Positions 7,451 to 16,066 of a stretch of DNA of 18,624 bases are shown piece after piece. Both the position numbers and the translations under genes were made by a program. The DNA is from Solirubrobacteraceae bacterium. Lineage in GTDB: Bacteria > Actinomycetota > Thermoleophilia > Solirubrobacterales > Solirubrobacteraceae. Numbering within the stretch: position 1 is the first letter of the stretch; each line of letters starts with the position of its first letter. Under the pieces are notes generated by a model. That model ran no database searches and had not been told where the DNA came from. It saw only the letters and a list, made by a program, of their open reading frames with translations. The stretch covers positions 1 to 18,624 of the forward strand of contig JAICUS010000045.1 in NCBI GenBank assembly GCA_025935735.1, read 5' to 3'.

Positions 7451-7762
7451 TCAGCGCGTGCACACGACCACCGCGCTCGGCTCCGTCGGACCGCCGAGCG
7501 GGCCTCCCGTCCCGCGCGACTCGTCGGTGTGGCCGGCCACCCCGCGCCGCCCCTCGACCACCGCGTCCGCCGCGCCCGGCGGGGGCAGCCCGCCGACCGC
7601 CCACCGGCCGCCGCCGATGCCCACCCGGCCGTGCCCGGAGTCGAGCAACGTCCCGCCGAGCGAGGCGACGTCCTCTGCCGGCCCCACGCCGAGCCAGACT
7701 TCATCGCCGGCGCGGTAGACCGCGGCCACCCCGCCGTCGTAGCGCAGCGACACGAGGATCAT
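7451..7762 (-). CDS. Uncharacterised 103-aa protein
   Basis: Small protein starting MILVSLRYDGGVAAVYRAGDEVWLG and rich in Gly and Val. It reads like a compact beta structure, with no signal peptide or catalytic motif I can name. The in-frame ORF continues upstream to 7948, but that part lies over the ATPase gene and is rejected. The ATG at 7760-7762 has no ribosome site; instead TACAGT lies 7 nt upstream, as in other putative leaderless genes of this window. It follows the ABC ATPase gene by 16 nt yet may be transcribed separately. The next gene starts 9 nt after its stop. Confidence 0.65.
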   Translation of the reverse strand: MILVSLRYDGGVAAVYRAGDEVWLGVGPAEDVASLGGTLLDSGHGRVGIGGGRWAVGGLPPPGAADAVVEGRRGVAGHTDESRGTGGPLGGPTEPSAVVVCTR

Positions 7763-7769
7763 CGTGCGA

Positions 7770-7775
7770 ACTGTA
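7770..7775 (-). promoter_or_regulatory. -10 box (TACAGT) for the two uncharacterised genes
   Basis: On the minus strand TACAGT (7775-7770) lies in a locally AT-rich patch, 7 nt before the ATG at 7762 and just past the ATPase stop. No good -35 box is visible at 16-18 nt, so the call rests on spacing and local composition. Confidence 0.4.
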
Positions 7776-7778
7776 TTG

Positions 7779-8839
<1,061 letters not shown>

Positions 8840-8840
<1 letters not shown>

Positions 8841-9658
8841 TACCCCTTCACCGCCCCCGAGAGCATCCCGCGGATGAAGTGCCGCTGGAGGAACACGTAC
8901 AACACGACGACGGGCAGCGCCACGATCACCGAGCCCGCGGACAGCAGCGTCAGGTTCGAGGTGTTGCGGCCCTGGAAGAACGACAGCCCGAGCGGCGCCG
9001 TGCGCAGGTTCTCCTGGGTGACCATGACCAGCGCCAGCAGGAACTCGTTCCACGTCCACATGAACAGCAGCACGGCCATCGTCAGCACCGCCGGCCGGGC
9101 CAGCGGCAGCAGCACGCGCCACAGCGTGAACCAGGTGGACGCCCCGTCGATCCGCGCGGCCTCCACCAGCGAGCGCGGCACGCCGCGGAAGAACGCCCGC
9201 ATCCAGAACGTCCCGAACGCAACCGACAGCCCGATCTGCGGCAGGATGAGGCCCCAGTAGGTGTCGGTCAGCCCGAGGTCGCGGAAGTCGTAGTAGAGCG
9301 GCACGATCATCGCCTCCATCGGGACCATGAGCCCCAGCAGGAAGACGTAGAAGAGGATCGAGGCGCCGCGGAAGCGCATCAGGCCGAACGCGTAGCCGGA
9401 CAGGATCGACAGGAAGCCGGCGACGACGACCACGGACACCGTGACGATCGCGCTCGACTTCAGGTACTGGCCGAAGTGCCCGTCGGCCCAGGCGTGGCCG
9501 AAGTTGCCGAAGTGCAGCCCGTCGAAGGACCCGAACGTGTCCAGGTGCGCCGGGTTCTGCAGCGACGTCAGCACGATCCCGGCGATCGGCAGCAGCGCGA
9601 TCAGCGAGAACACGCCGAGGATCACGTAGCCGAAGGACTGCTCGCGCCGCGAGCTCAC
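8840..9658 (-). CDS. Carbohydrate ABC transporter permease (MalG-like)
   Basis: Inner-membrane subunit of 272 aa, normal for CUT1 MalG-type permeases, with about six hydrophobic segments starting at residues 10-31. The cytoplasmic coupling (EAA) motif EAARIDGASTWFTLWRVLLP is at 166-185. The conserved MVPMEAMIVPLYYDFRDLGLTDT segment at 111-133 is typical of this subunit. The start is GTG at 9656-9658, overlapping the other permease's stop as GTGA. It pairs with that permease to form the channel. Confidence 0.93.
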
Positions 9659-10596
9659 AGCGCACCCCGCTCGGCGACCTTGTTGATGCCCAGCGTGATC
9701 ACGAAGATGATCGCGGTCAGCGTGATCCCGACCGCGGCCGCCGAGCCGACCTGCCCGGTCTGGAACGCCCGGTCATAGACCTGGTAGGCCGGCACCGAGG
9801 TGGCGTTCCCGGGCCCGCCGCTCGTCGTGTTGTAGACGACGTCGAAGTTGCGCAGCGCCTGGATCGTGCACAGCGTCAGCGCCACCGCGATCTCCCCCCG
9901 CAGCGCCGGCAGCGTGACCGCGAAGAACTCGCGGAACGCGCCCGCGCCGTCCACGCGCGCGGCGTCATACAGCGACGGCGGGATCTTCTGCACGCCCGCG
10001 GTCAGCAGCACCATCGCCAGCCCGAACATCACCCACGTGCCGATCAGCCCCACCGACGGCAGCGCCAAAGAGAACGAGCCGAGCCAGTTCTGCGACGGGA
10101 TCCCGACCACGCCCAGGATCTTGTTCGCGATCCCGTTCGCAGGGTCGTAGATCATCTTCCACATCACCGCGACCACCACCAGGGCGATCACCTGGGGCAG
10201 GAAGAGGATCGTCCGGAACAGCGCCAGCCCGCGCACCCGCGCGCGGGCCATCACGCCGGCCAGCAGCAGCCCGATCAGCAGCGGCAGCACGGCGTAGAAC
10301 AGGATCAGCACGAGCGCGTGCACGAACGACGAGCGCAGCGTCGGGTCGCCGAACACGTCGCCGTAGTTGGAGAGCCCCGCCCAGGTGCCGACGGTCAGCC
10401 CGTCCCAGTTGAACAGCGAGATGTACGCCGCGTGCACCAGCGGCGCCAGCACGAACAGCGCGAAGACGACGAACGCCGGCAGCAGGTACAGGTAGCCGAC
10501 GAGCCGGGGCTCGCCGGGCGGCCGCTCGGCGGACCGCGCGCCCGCGAGCTCTCGACCCGCCTGCGCGGCGGAGCCCACGGGCGCGGTGGCCGTCAT
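9655..10596 (-). CDS. Carbohydrate ABC transporter permease (MalF-like)
   Basis: Inner-membrane subunit of 313 aa. A soluble N-terminal tail (1-31) precedes hydrophobic segments near 32-58, 93-116, 126-149, 180-202 and 284-305. The EAA coupling motif is at about 210-230 (YDAARVDGAGAFREFFAVTL), and NTTSGGPGNAT near 256-266 is typical of MalF/UgpA-like permeases. The ATG at 10594-10596 lies 13 nt after the binding-protein stop, without an obvious ribosome site. The substrate cannot be told from the sequence; context suggests an oligosaccharide or glycoside. Confidence 0.93.
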   Translation of the reverse strand: MTATAPVGSAAQAGRELAGARSAERPPGEPRLVGYLYLLPAFVVFALFVLAPLVHAAYISLFNWDGLTVGTWAGLSNYGDVFGDPTLRSSFVHALVLILFYAVLPLLIGLLLAGVMARARVRGLALFRTILFLPQVIALVVVAVMWKMIYDPANGIANKILGVVGIPSQNWLGSFSLALPSVGLIGTWVMFGLAMVLLTAGVQKIPPSLYDAARVDGAGAFREFFAVTLPALRGEIAVALTLCTIQALRNFDVVYNTTSGGPGNATSVPAYQVYDRAFQTGQVGSAAAVGITLTAIIFVITLGINKVAERGAL

Positions 10597-10609
10597 GGGC
10601 GAGGGACCG

Positions 10610-11956
10610 CTAGCGGGAGTTGTTCCACTTGTCGAAGGCCTTCTGGACGCCCGCGGTGAACTGCTTCGGGGTCTGCTTGCCGCCCAGCAGCTCCTGGATG
10701 GCGGCGGTGATGTCGTCGTAGAAGGTCGGCGTCGTGTAGTCGAGGTACGGGATGATCCCGTCGACCTCGTTGAGCTTCGACCAGGCCGCCGCCACGTCGC
10801 CGGGCAGGCCGCCCGACGCCGCCGGCGAGCCCTTCATGGCCGGCAGGTTGTTGGTGTCGACCAGGATCTGCGCGGCCTGCGGGCTGGTGATGAAGTCGAT
10901 GTAGGCCGCCGCGACGTCCGGGTGCTTGGACGCCGAGGTGATGGCGAATGGCAGGCTCTCGCCGCCCAGCGACACCGGGTTGTTCGGATCCTTGCCCGGC
11001 ATCGGGACGAAGCCCACCTTGTCGCCCATCGCCTTGACCAGGTCCGCGGTGTCCCACGTGCCGGCGATCATGAAGTAGCCCTTGCCCTTGGCGAACTGCT
11101 GCAGCGCCGCGACGTCGTTGGTGCCGCTGAAGCCCTTGTTGAAGTAGCCCTTCTTGACCCAGTCGCTCAGCGTCGCCGCGGCCTGGGTGAACTGCGGGTT
11201 GTTGAACGACGCGTCCGGCTTGGCGAACACGAAGTCGCGCACCGCCTGCTTGTCGGCCTTCTGCCCGAGCACGCTCTCGTACTCGTGGATGCCGGGCCAC
11301 TTGTCGACGTTGCCGAACTGGATGCCGACATCGCCAGCCGACTTCGCCTTCTGGAGCTGCTGGGTGAGCTCGTCCAGCGTCTTGGGCGGCGTCGAGACCT
11401 TGTCCTTGTTGTAGAAGAGCCCGACGATCTCGCCCATCTGGGAGAGCCCGAACAGCTCGCCGGAGCCGAACTCCTTGCCGTCGGAGCTGAAGCTGTTGAG
11501 GCTCAGCAGCGTCGGCGAGTAGCGGTCGCGCCAGCCGTAGATCTTCGCGTAGTCGGTGATCGGCCGCAGCAGGCCGGCGGTCACCAGCGCGCCCATGATC
11601 GGACGGCCCTGGTTGGCCTCCACGACGTCCGGCGCCTTGGGCCCGGAAACCGCGAGCTTGAGCGTCTTCTGCAGGTCGGTGAACGACTTCGCGACCCGGT
11701 TGATCGTGACGTTCGGGTACTTCTGCTGGAACGCCGCGATGAGCTGCTTCATCTGCGCGTTCTGGCCGCCGCGGACCTCCTGGTCCCAGACGGTCAGCGT
11801 GACCGGACCGGCCTTGGAGATGTCCGGCTTCGACGTCGCCGTCGCCTTCGGTTGCGCGTTCTTGTTCTTGGCCGCGTTGTTCGAGCCGGGCGCGGCGCCG
11901 CACGCTGCGACGAGCACGGCCAGCGCGATCGCCGCGATCGCCCTCGTGGTCTTCAC
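10610..11956 (-). CDS. Extracellular sugar-binding lipoprotein of the ABC importer
   Basis: Solute-binding protein of 448 aa (family 1, CUT1 type) that captures the sugar outside the cell. The N-terminus VKTTRAIAAIALAVLVAAC is a lipoprotein signal with lipobox VAAC, predicting lipid attachment at C19. A low-complexity Asn/Lys/Thr-rich linker follows before VTLTVWDQEVRGGQNAQMKQL, the usual start of the fold. The start is GTG at 11954-11956, preceded by a strong AAGGAGG ribosome site 4 nt upstream, the best in the operon and consistent with high expression. It overlaps the kinase stop as GTGA. Upstream in-frame sequence belongs to the kinase gene. Confidence 0.93.
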   Translation of the reverse strand: MKTTRAIAAIALAVLVAACGAAPGSNNAAKNKNAQPKATATSKPDISKAGPVTLTVWDQEVRGGQNAQMKQLIAAFQQKYPNVTINRVAKSFTDLQKTLKLAVSGPKAPDVVEANQGRPIMGALVTAGLLRPITDYAKIYGWRDRYSPTLLSLNSFSSDGKEFGSGELFGLSQMGEIVGLFYNKDKVSTPPKTLDELTQQLQKAKSAGDVGIQFGNVDKWPGIHEYESVLGQKADKQAVRDFVFAKPDASFNNPQFTQAAATLSDWVKKGYFNKGFSGTNDVAALQQFAKGKGYFMIAGTWDTADLVKAMGDKVGFVPMPGKDPNNPVSLGGESLPFAITSASKHPDVAAAYIDFITSPQAAQILVDTNNLPAMKGSPAASGGLPGDVAAAWSKLNEVDGIIPYLDYTTPTFYDDITAAIQELLGGKQTPKQFTAGVQKAFDKWNNSR

Positions 11957-12864
11957 TGCTCCTCCTTCATCGCTGCCGAGGGCTGGCGCACCGGCGACGC
12001 CAGCCCGAGGTTCTCGCCCTCCTCCAAGAGCGCCTTCAAGGGTACGGCCCCCGCGACCGCCGTCGCGACCCGCACCGAGAGGGCCGCGTAGAGCACCGCC
12101 CAGCGCAGGCGCTCCGCCAGCGGCGCGCCCCAGTGGTCGGCCCAGACGTAGGCGGCGCTGAACAGGTCGCCGGCGCCCGTGGTGTCGACGGCGTCCACGC
12201 GGACGCCGTCGACACGCACGATCCCCTCCGACCCGGCGGCCAGCGCGCCGCTCTCTCCCAAGGTCACGATGGCCAGCGGCGCATGCTCGGCCAAGAGCGC
12301 CGCGGCCGTCTGCGGGTCCGGCGACCCGGTCAGCAGGTGCGCCTCGCGCTCGTTGACCAGCACGGCGCGCACGAAGGACAGGTCCGGCAGCGCGCCGCCG
12401 CTCAGCGCCCGCGCGTCGACGTCGCCCACGGTGGCGTACACGCGCGCGGCGGCGGGCGCGAGGGCCAGGCGCGGGAGCGAGAGGACCACCGCGCGCGGGT
12501 CGACCGCGGCGATCTCGTCCGCGGTGGCGCTCTCCCCCGGGTCGAACGTGGCCATCGCCCGGTCGCCGTCGCTCGGCATGATCACGGTCACCGGCGAGCG
12601 CTTGACGCGGCGGCCGGCCCACAGCACGCCGTCGTCGGCCAGCATCTCGCGGACCAGCATGCCGGGCGGGTCGTCGCCCAGCGGCGAGACGACGGCGCTG
12701 CTCAACCCGAGCCGGGCGGCGCCGACCGCGGTGATCGCCCCGCCGCCGGGCGAGCGCAGGAAGTCGTGCGCCAGGCGCTCCTCGCCGGGCAGCGGGATCG
12801 CCTCCAGCCCTTCGAAGGTGAGGTCGAGGAAGGCCGGGTCGGCGCAGGCGATGTCCACGCTCAT
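11953..12864 (-). CDS. PfkB-family carbohydrate kinase
   Basis: Ribokinase-like cytosolic kinase of 303 aa. Visible marks are GGGAITAVGAARLG near 40-53 (substrate-binding Gly-Gly region), VNEREA at 170-175 (Mg/phosphate NxxE motif) and DTTGAGDLFSAAY at 227-239, with the catalytic base D233 in the GAGD anion hole. The family phosphorylates sugars and nucleosides, and the exact substrate is not readable. Placement between a GH4 gene (overlap ATGA) and the binding-protein gene (overlap GTGA) suggests it phosphorylates either the imported saccharide or a monosaccharide released by GH4. The ATG is at 12862-12864. Confidence 0.9.
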   Translation of the reverse strand: MSVDIACADPAFLDLTFEGLEAIPLPGEERLAHDFLRSPGGGAITAVGAARLGLSSAVVSPLGDDPPGMLVREMLADDGVLWAGRRVKRSPVTVIMPSDGDRAMATFDPGESATADEIAAVDPRAVVLSLPRLALAPAAARVYATVGDVDARALSGGALPDLSFVRAVLVNEREAHLLTGSPDPQTAAALLAEHAPLAIVTLGESGALAAGSEGIVRVDGVRVDAVDTTGAGDLFSAAYVWADHWGAPLAERLRWAVLYAALSVRVATAVAGAVPLKALLEEGENLGLASPVRQPSAAMKEEQ

Positions 12865-14207
12865 GCCGGGAAGGCCTCCTGCAGCGCGGGGAGCCGCGCG
12901 CGATAGCCGTCGAAGATCTCGCGCGCGACCCGGACGCTCGGCACCAGCGGGTGCAGCGCGAGCGCCTTGACGGCCAGCTCGCGCGAGCCGAGCAGCGCCG
13001 CGTCGATCGTCGTGCGCTCGACGTCCTTCATCGTCTCCACCAGCGCGCGGGCGTGCGCGGGCACGGCGCCCATGGCCATCGGCACCGGGCCGGCGCGGCC
13101 GACCACGCACGGCACCTCGACCACCGCGCGCTCGTCCAGGAACGACAGGCTCGAGCGGTTGGCGGTGTTGAGGATGAGCACCGCGCGCGTGTTGAGCGCG
13201 ATCGCCTCCAGCACGGCCATCGCCTCCGCCTCGTAGCCGCCGTTGCCGGCGTTCTCGTGCTCGGACCGGTCGCCCGCGGCGCTGCGGGCCTCGGCCATGT
13301 AGGTGCGCTCGCGGTCGTGGCGCGTGTCGCGCCAGGCGGCCAGCGCGGCCGCCGGGGACTCCGCGTCGTACGCGTAGAACATGCGCTGCTGCTCGAGCAG
13401 GAACGCGCCGCGGGAGTGCGGGCCCTTGCGGATCGCGTTCACGGTGTCCGCGGCGTAATAGAAGTAGTAGAGGTACTCGTTCGGGATCATCCCGAGCGCC
13501 CGCAGCCACTCGCCGCCGAACAGCCGGCCCTCCTCGAAGCCGGCCAGCCGGGCGTCGTCCTCCAGCACGCCGTCCAGCAGCGCGTCGCCGCCGTGGTCGC
13601 GCACGCCGCGCAGCCAGCCGAGGTGGTTGAGGCCGAAGTAGTCGAACCACAGCTCGGCGGGGTCGCGCTCCAGCGCGGCGGCGACCCGCATGCACAGGCC
13701 GCGCGGCGAGTCGCAGATGCCCACCGCGCGGTCGCCCAGCACCTGCTGCACGGCCTCGGTGACCATCCCCGCCGGGTTGGTGAAGTTGATCAGCCAGGCG
13801 CGCGGCGCGTGCTGGGCCAGTGTCTCGGCCAGGCGCACCATCACCGGGATCGTCCGCAGGGCGAAGCAGATGCCGCCCGGGCCGGTCGTCTCCTGGCCGA
13901 GCACCCCCATGCCGAGCGGGACGTCCTCGTCGACCACGCGGCCCTCGAGCTGGCCGACGCGGATCGCGCAGAAGACATAGTCGGCGTCCTCGACGGCGTC
14001 GACGAGGTTCGTCGTGGTGCGGAACGGCAGCCGCTCGCCGTGCTCGGCCGCCAGGCCCTCGAGCACGTGGCCGATGCGCTCCAGCCGCGGCGCGTCGATG
14101 TCGTGCAGCACGACCTCACCGAGGCCGAGCTTCGCCGCTCTGCCCAGCAGCGCGCCGTACACGAGCGGGACGCGGAAGCCGCCGCCGCCGACGATCGCCA
14201 GCTTCAT
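12861..14207 (-). CDS. GH4 family glycosidase, annotated class 6-phospho-beta-glucosidase-like
   Basis: Protein of 448 aa, typical for GH4, which cleaves glycosides by an NAD- and Mn-dependent oxidation-elimination mechanism. Marks are the Rossmann start KLAIVGGGGFRVP (2-14), AIRVGQLEGRVVDEDVPL (81-98), GQETTGPGGICFALRTIPV (104-122), NFTNPAG (141-147), and the metal ligands C165 in GICDSPRG and H195 in GLNHLGW, 30 residues apart. Members differ in using 6-phospho or plain alpha- or beta-glycosides. The DSPRG sequence after the ligand Cys differs from the CNVPI/CNIPI I recall for CelF/BglT, so substrate is uncertain. The ATG overlaps the regulator stop as ATGA. Confidence 0.88.
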   Translation of the reverse strand: MKLAIVGGGGFRVPLVYGALLGRAAKLGLGEVVLHDIDAPRLERIGHVLEGLAAEHGERLPFRTTTNLVDAVEDADYVFCAIRVGQLEGRVVDEDVPLGMGVLGQETTGPGGICFALRTIPVMVRLAETLAQHAPRAWLINFTNPAGMVTEAVQQVLGDRAVGICDSPRGLCMRVAAALERDPAELWFDYFGLNHLGWLRGVRDHGGDALLDGVLEDDARLAGFEEGRLFGGEWLRALGMIPNEYLYYFYYAADTVNAIRKGPHSRGAFLLEQQRMFYAYDAESPAAALAAWRDTRHDRERTYMAEARSAAGDRSEHENAGNGGYEAEAMAVLEAIALNTRAVLILNTANRSSLSFLDERAVVEVPCVVGRAGPVPMAMGAVPAHARALVETMKDVERTTIDAALLGSRELAVKALALHPLVPSVRVAREIFDGYRARLPALQEAFPA

Positions 14208-14959
14208 GCGATCGTGACCTCGATGCCGGCGGCGTCGACCGCGGAGCGGCACGCGGCCGGCAGCGGCGCGTCGGTGACGACGTGGTCGATCGACTCCGGC
14301 CCGCACACGCGCACGACGCCCGACATGGAGAACTTCGCCGCGTCGGCCAGCAGCACGACCCGGTCGGCCGCGGAGATCATCAGCCGCTTGATCGGGACCT
14401 CGATCATCGTCGTGTCCCACACGCCGAGCTCGGCGTCGACCGCGCTGGTGCCGAGCACGGTGACGTCGGCCTTGAGCTGGCGCAGCGAGTCCTCGGCGAC
14501 GACGCCGACGAGCGAGCGGTAGTTGCGCCGGACGGTCCCGCCCGGCAGCACGAGCTCGATGTCGGGGTCGGGCAGCAGCTCCTCCAGCACGGCGAGGTTG
14601 GTCGTGACCACGGTCACCTTGCGGCCGTGCAGGTGGCGGGCCATCTGCAGCGTGCTCGTGCCGATGTCGATCATCACGGTCTGGCCGTCCTCGACCAGCG
14701 CCGCGGCGGCCGCGCCCATCCGGTCCTTGACGTCGAAGCGCTCCACCTCGATCTGGGAGAAGCGCGGCTCGCCGGCGTGCAGCGCGCCGCCGTGCACCCG
14801 CTCGAGCTTGCCGTCGCGGGCCAGCGCGCTGAGGTCGCGGCGCACGGTCATCTCCGACACGCCGAAGCTCTCGGCCAGGTCGGCCACGTGGGCGGTCCCG
14901 CCGCGCACGGCGCGGAGGATCTCCTGGCGGCGCTGGGCCGGCAGCAGGGTCATGCTCAT
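14204..14959 (-). CDS. DeoR/GlpR-family transcriptional regulator
   Basis: Cytosolic regulator of 251 aa. The N-terminal DeoR helix-turn-helix is at about 5-60 (RRQEILRAVRGGTAHVADLAESFGVSEMTVRRDLSALARDGKLERVHGGAL), including the family signature TVRRDL. The sensor domain has IDIGTSTLQMARHL and ADAAKF, the usual phosphosugar-binding (DeoRC) features. Such proteins commonly repress sugar operons until a phosphorylated sugar binds. It is the first gene of the sugar operon and overlaps GH4 by four bases, so autoregulation is expected. Two ATGs are possible (14959 and 14953). Neither has a ribosome site; I use the longer. Confidence 0.92.
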   Translation of the reverse strand: MSMTLLPAQRRQEILRAVRGGTAHVADLAESFGVSEMTVRRDLSALARDGKLERVHGGALHAGEPRFSQIEVERFDVKDRMGAAAAALVEDGQTVMIDIGTSTLQMARHLHGRKVTVVTTNLAVLEELLPDPDIELVLPGGTVRRNYRSLVGVVAEDSLRQLKADVTVLGTSAVDAELGVWDTTMIEVPIKRLMISAADRVVLLADAAKFSMSGVVRVCGPESIDHVVTDAPLPAACRSAVDAAGIEVTIA

Positions 14960-14977
14960 GTCAAAGCAAGTTTGAAC
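14960..14977. promoter_or_regulatory. Candidate DeoR operator
   Basis: TCAAA (14961-14965) and TTTGA (14971-14975) form a short inverted repeat with a 5-nt centre, embedded in GTCAAAGCAAGTTTGAAC, directly upstream of the regulator start. It is the AT-richest patch in the 65-bp gap. Position suits an autoregulatory operator, but the arms are short and no clear -35/-10 pair was found here. Confidence 0.35.
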
Positions 14978-15024
14978 ACGTTGCGGCGCGACTTCTATCA
15001 GCTTCGAACGCCGAGGTGGGGAAA

Positions 15025-15687
15025 TCAGAAGCGCAGCCGGAGCTTCGGACAGGTCGCCCGGGGGTTGCCCATGCCCGAGCCCTTGGACGTCCGGAAGCAG
15101 CTGCCGAAGCGGAAGCGGCCCTTCCAGGAGGCCGGCAGCCTGACCCTGACCGAGGACGTGTAGCGGCCCGCTTTCACGCGCTTGGTGGCGCCCACCACGA
15201 CCTTCGAGGCGTACTTCGCGCCCCGCCGGCCGACGTAGAAGTGCGTGGGCGCCTTCAGCTTGACCGGCTTCGGGACCGTGTAGCGCTGTGTCAGCCGGGC
15301 GACGCCGGGCTTGAGCGCCCGGAAGGACAGCGAGAACGACGGCAGCGTGTACGCGTGCTCGCGCTGCGACGTCAATCGCTGGGCGGGCGCGACCACGCGC
15401 AGGATGTGGTCGCGGTCCAGCTTGGGCTTGAACGTGAAGTCGCCCTTCGCGTCCGTGAGCGCCTTCGCGATCACCCGGTAGGAGCCCTCGTAGGGGTAGC
15501 GGCGGCCCTCGAGGATGACCTGCTGGCCCGCCAGCGGCGTCAGGCCGTCGGCCAGCGTGCCCATCACGGTGTGGTGGGCGCCGTAGCCCACGGAGGGCTG
15601 CTTGAGGTCGACCACCAGCGCCGGCGCGGCCTGGGCCGTGGCCGGCGCGAGCAGGGAGGCCGCGACGAGTACGACGGCGAGGCGCAT
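15025..15687 (-). CDS. Secreted Ig-like beta-sandwich protein, function unknown
   Basis: Protein of 220 aa with a clear signal peptide (MRLAVVLVAASLLAPATAQA, probably cleaved after residue 20). The mature part reads as beta strands. The first half has GTLADGLTPLAGQQVILEGRRYPYEGSYRVIAKALTDAKGDFTFKPKLDRDHILRVV, which resembles Ig-like or carboxypeptidase-regulatory-like domains of secreted actinobacterial proteins. The basic C-terminal part ends with two cysteines in GSCFR and ATCPK that could form a disulfide. No enzyme motif is visible; binding or a cell-surface role is possible. The ATG at 15685-15687 follows a TACCCT box by 8 nt with no ribosome site. It lies 65 nt upstream of the DeoR gene in the same direction, so read-through is possible. 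Confidence 0.8.
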   Translation of the reverse strand: MRLAVVLVAASLLAPATAQAAPALVVDLKQPSVGYGAHHTVMGTLADGLTPLAGQQVILEGRRYPYEGSYRVIAKALTDAKGDFTFKPKLDRDHILRVVAPAQRLTSQREHAYTLPSFSLSFRALKPGVARLTQRYTVPKPVKLKAPTHFYVGRRGAKYASKVVVGATKRVKAGRYTSSVRVRLPASWKGRFRFGSCFRTSKGSGMGNPRATCPKLRLRF

Positions 15688-15695
15688 CCCGTCCG

Positions 15696-15701
15696 AGGGT
15701 A
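15696..15701 (-). promoter_or_regulatory. -10 box (TACCCT) of the secreted Ig-like protein gene
   Basis: On the minus strand TACCCT (15701-15696) precedes the ATG by 8 nt, compatible with a leaderless message. The corresponding -35 region is GC-rich without a TTGACA match. It lies 42 nt downstream of the 45-bp element at 15744-15788. Confidence 0.4.
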
Positions 15702-15743
15702 GCCGCGGCCCGGCCGCTCGGGCCTCGCTTCGCGCAGCGCCGT

Positions 15744-15788
15744 GCCGGGGCCGGCGAACGGCTGCTGGGTAGGGAGGCGGTCCCTTCG
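15744..15788 (-). repeat. 45-bp upstream element, copy 1
   Basis: Read on the minus strand it starts CGAAGGGACCGCCTCCCTAC and ends GTTCGCCGGCCCCGGC. It matches the other copy at 41 of 45 positions in inverted orientation. It is placed 42 nt upstream of the -10 box of the Ig-like protein gene. Confidence 0.85.
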
Positions 15789-15890
15789 CGGCGGTCGCGA
15801 GGGTCGGGCGTGAGCGTTTGTCGCGCGCCGGTGGTTGAACCGATCAGGACCGCCCACGCCGGCGATTCACCGGTTTTACGTGTGGGAGCC

Positions 15891-15911
15891 TAGGCACCTA
15901 TACGGTGCCTA
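15891..15911. promoter_or_regulatory. Palindromic operator candidate
   Basis: TAGGCACC (15891-15898) and GGTGCCTA (15904-15911) form a perfect 8-bp inverted repeat around TATAC. No T-run follows, and it lies in a divergent region far from any gene end, so a protein-binding site is more likely than a terminator. Confidence 0.5.
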
Positions 15912-15971
15912 AAGTGACTCAACCGGAATGGTCGGAATTGGAAACCGATCACCCGGCCCGCCCGCCCCGCC

Positions 15972-16016
15972 CGAAGGGACCACCTCCCTACCCAGCCGCA
16001 GTTCGCCGGCCCCAGC
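15972..16016 (+). repeat. 45-bp upstream element, copy 2
   Basis: Starts CGAAGGGACCACCTCCCTAC and ends GTTCGCCGGCCCCAGC. It differs from copy 1 at four positions. It lies 44 nt upstream of the -10 box of the PIG-L gene, nearly the same distance as copy 1 from its own -10 box. Confidence 0.85.
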
Positions 16017-16036
16017 AGGGCACCTATGAGAAGCCC

Positions 16037-16066
16037 TTGACACCACAAACGCGCGCGGGATAGCGT
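16037..16066 (+). promoter_or_regulatory. Promoter of the PIG-L gene
   Basis: Perfect TTGACA (16037-16042), an 18-nt spacer and TAGCGT (16061-16066). The start of transcription would be near 16073, leaving an untranslated leader of about 58 nt. The ribosome site GAGGAGGG (16117-16124) is 6 nt before the GTG. This is the strongest promoter match in the window. Confidence 0.65.

Noticed and set aside
15564..15857. 97-aa minus-strand ORF in the divergent region
   Set aside because: Overlaps a well-supported gene in another frame and has low-complexity Arg/Pro composition, with no ribosome site noted.
15891..15911. Palindrome as a transcription terminator
   Set aside because: It lies between divergent genes far from any gene end and has no T-run, so a regulatory site is more likely.
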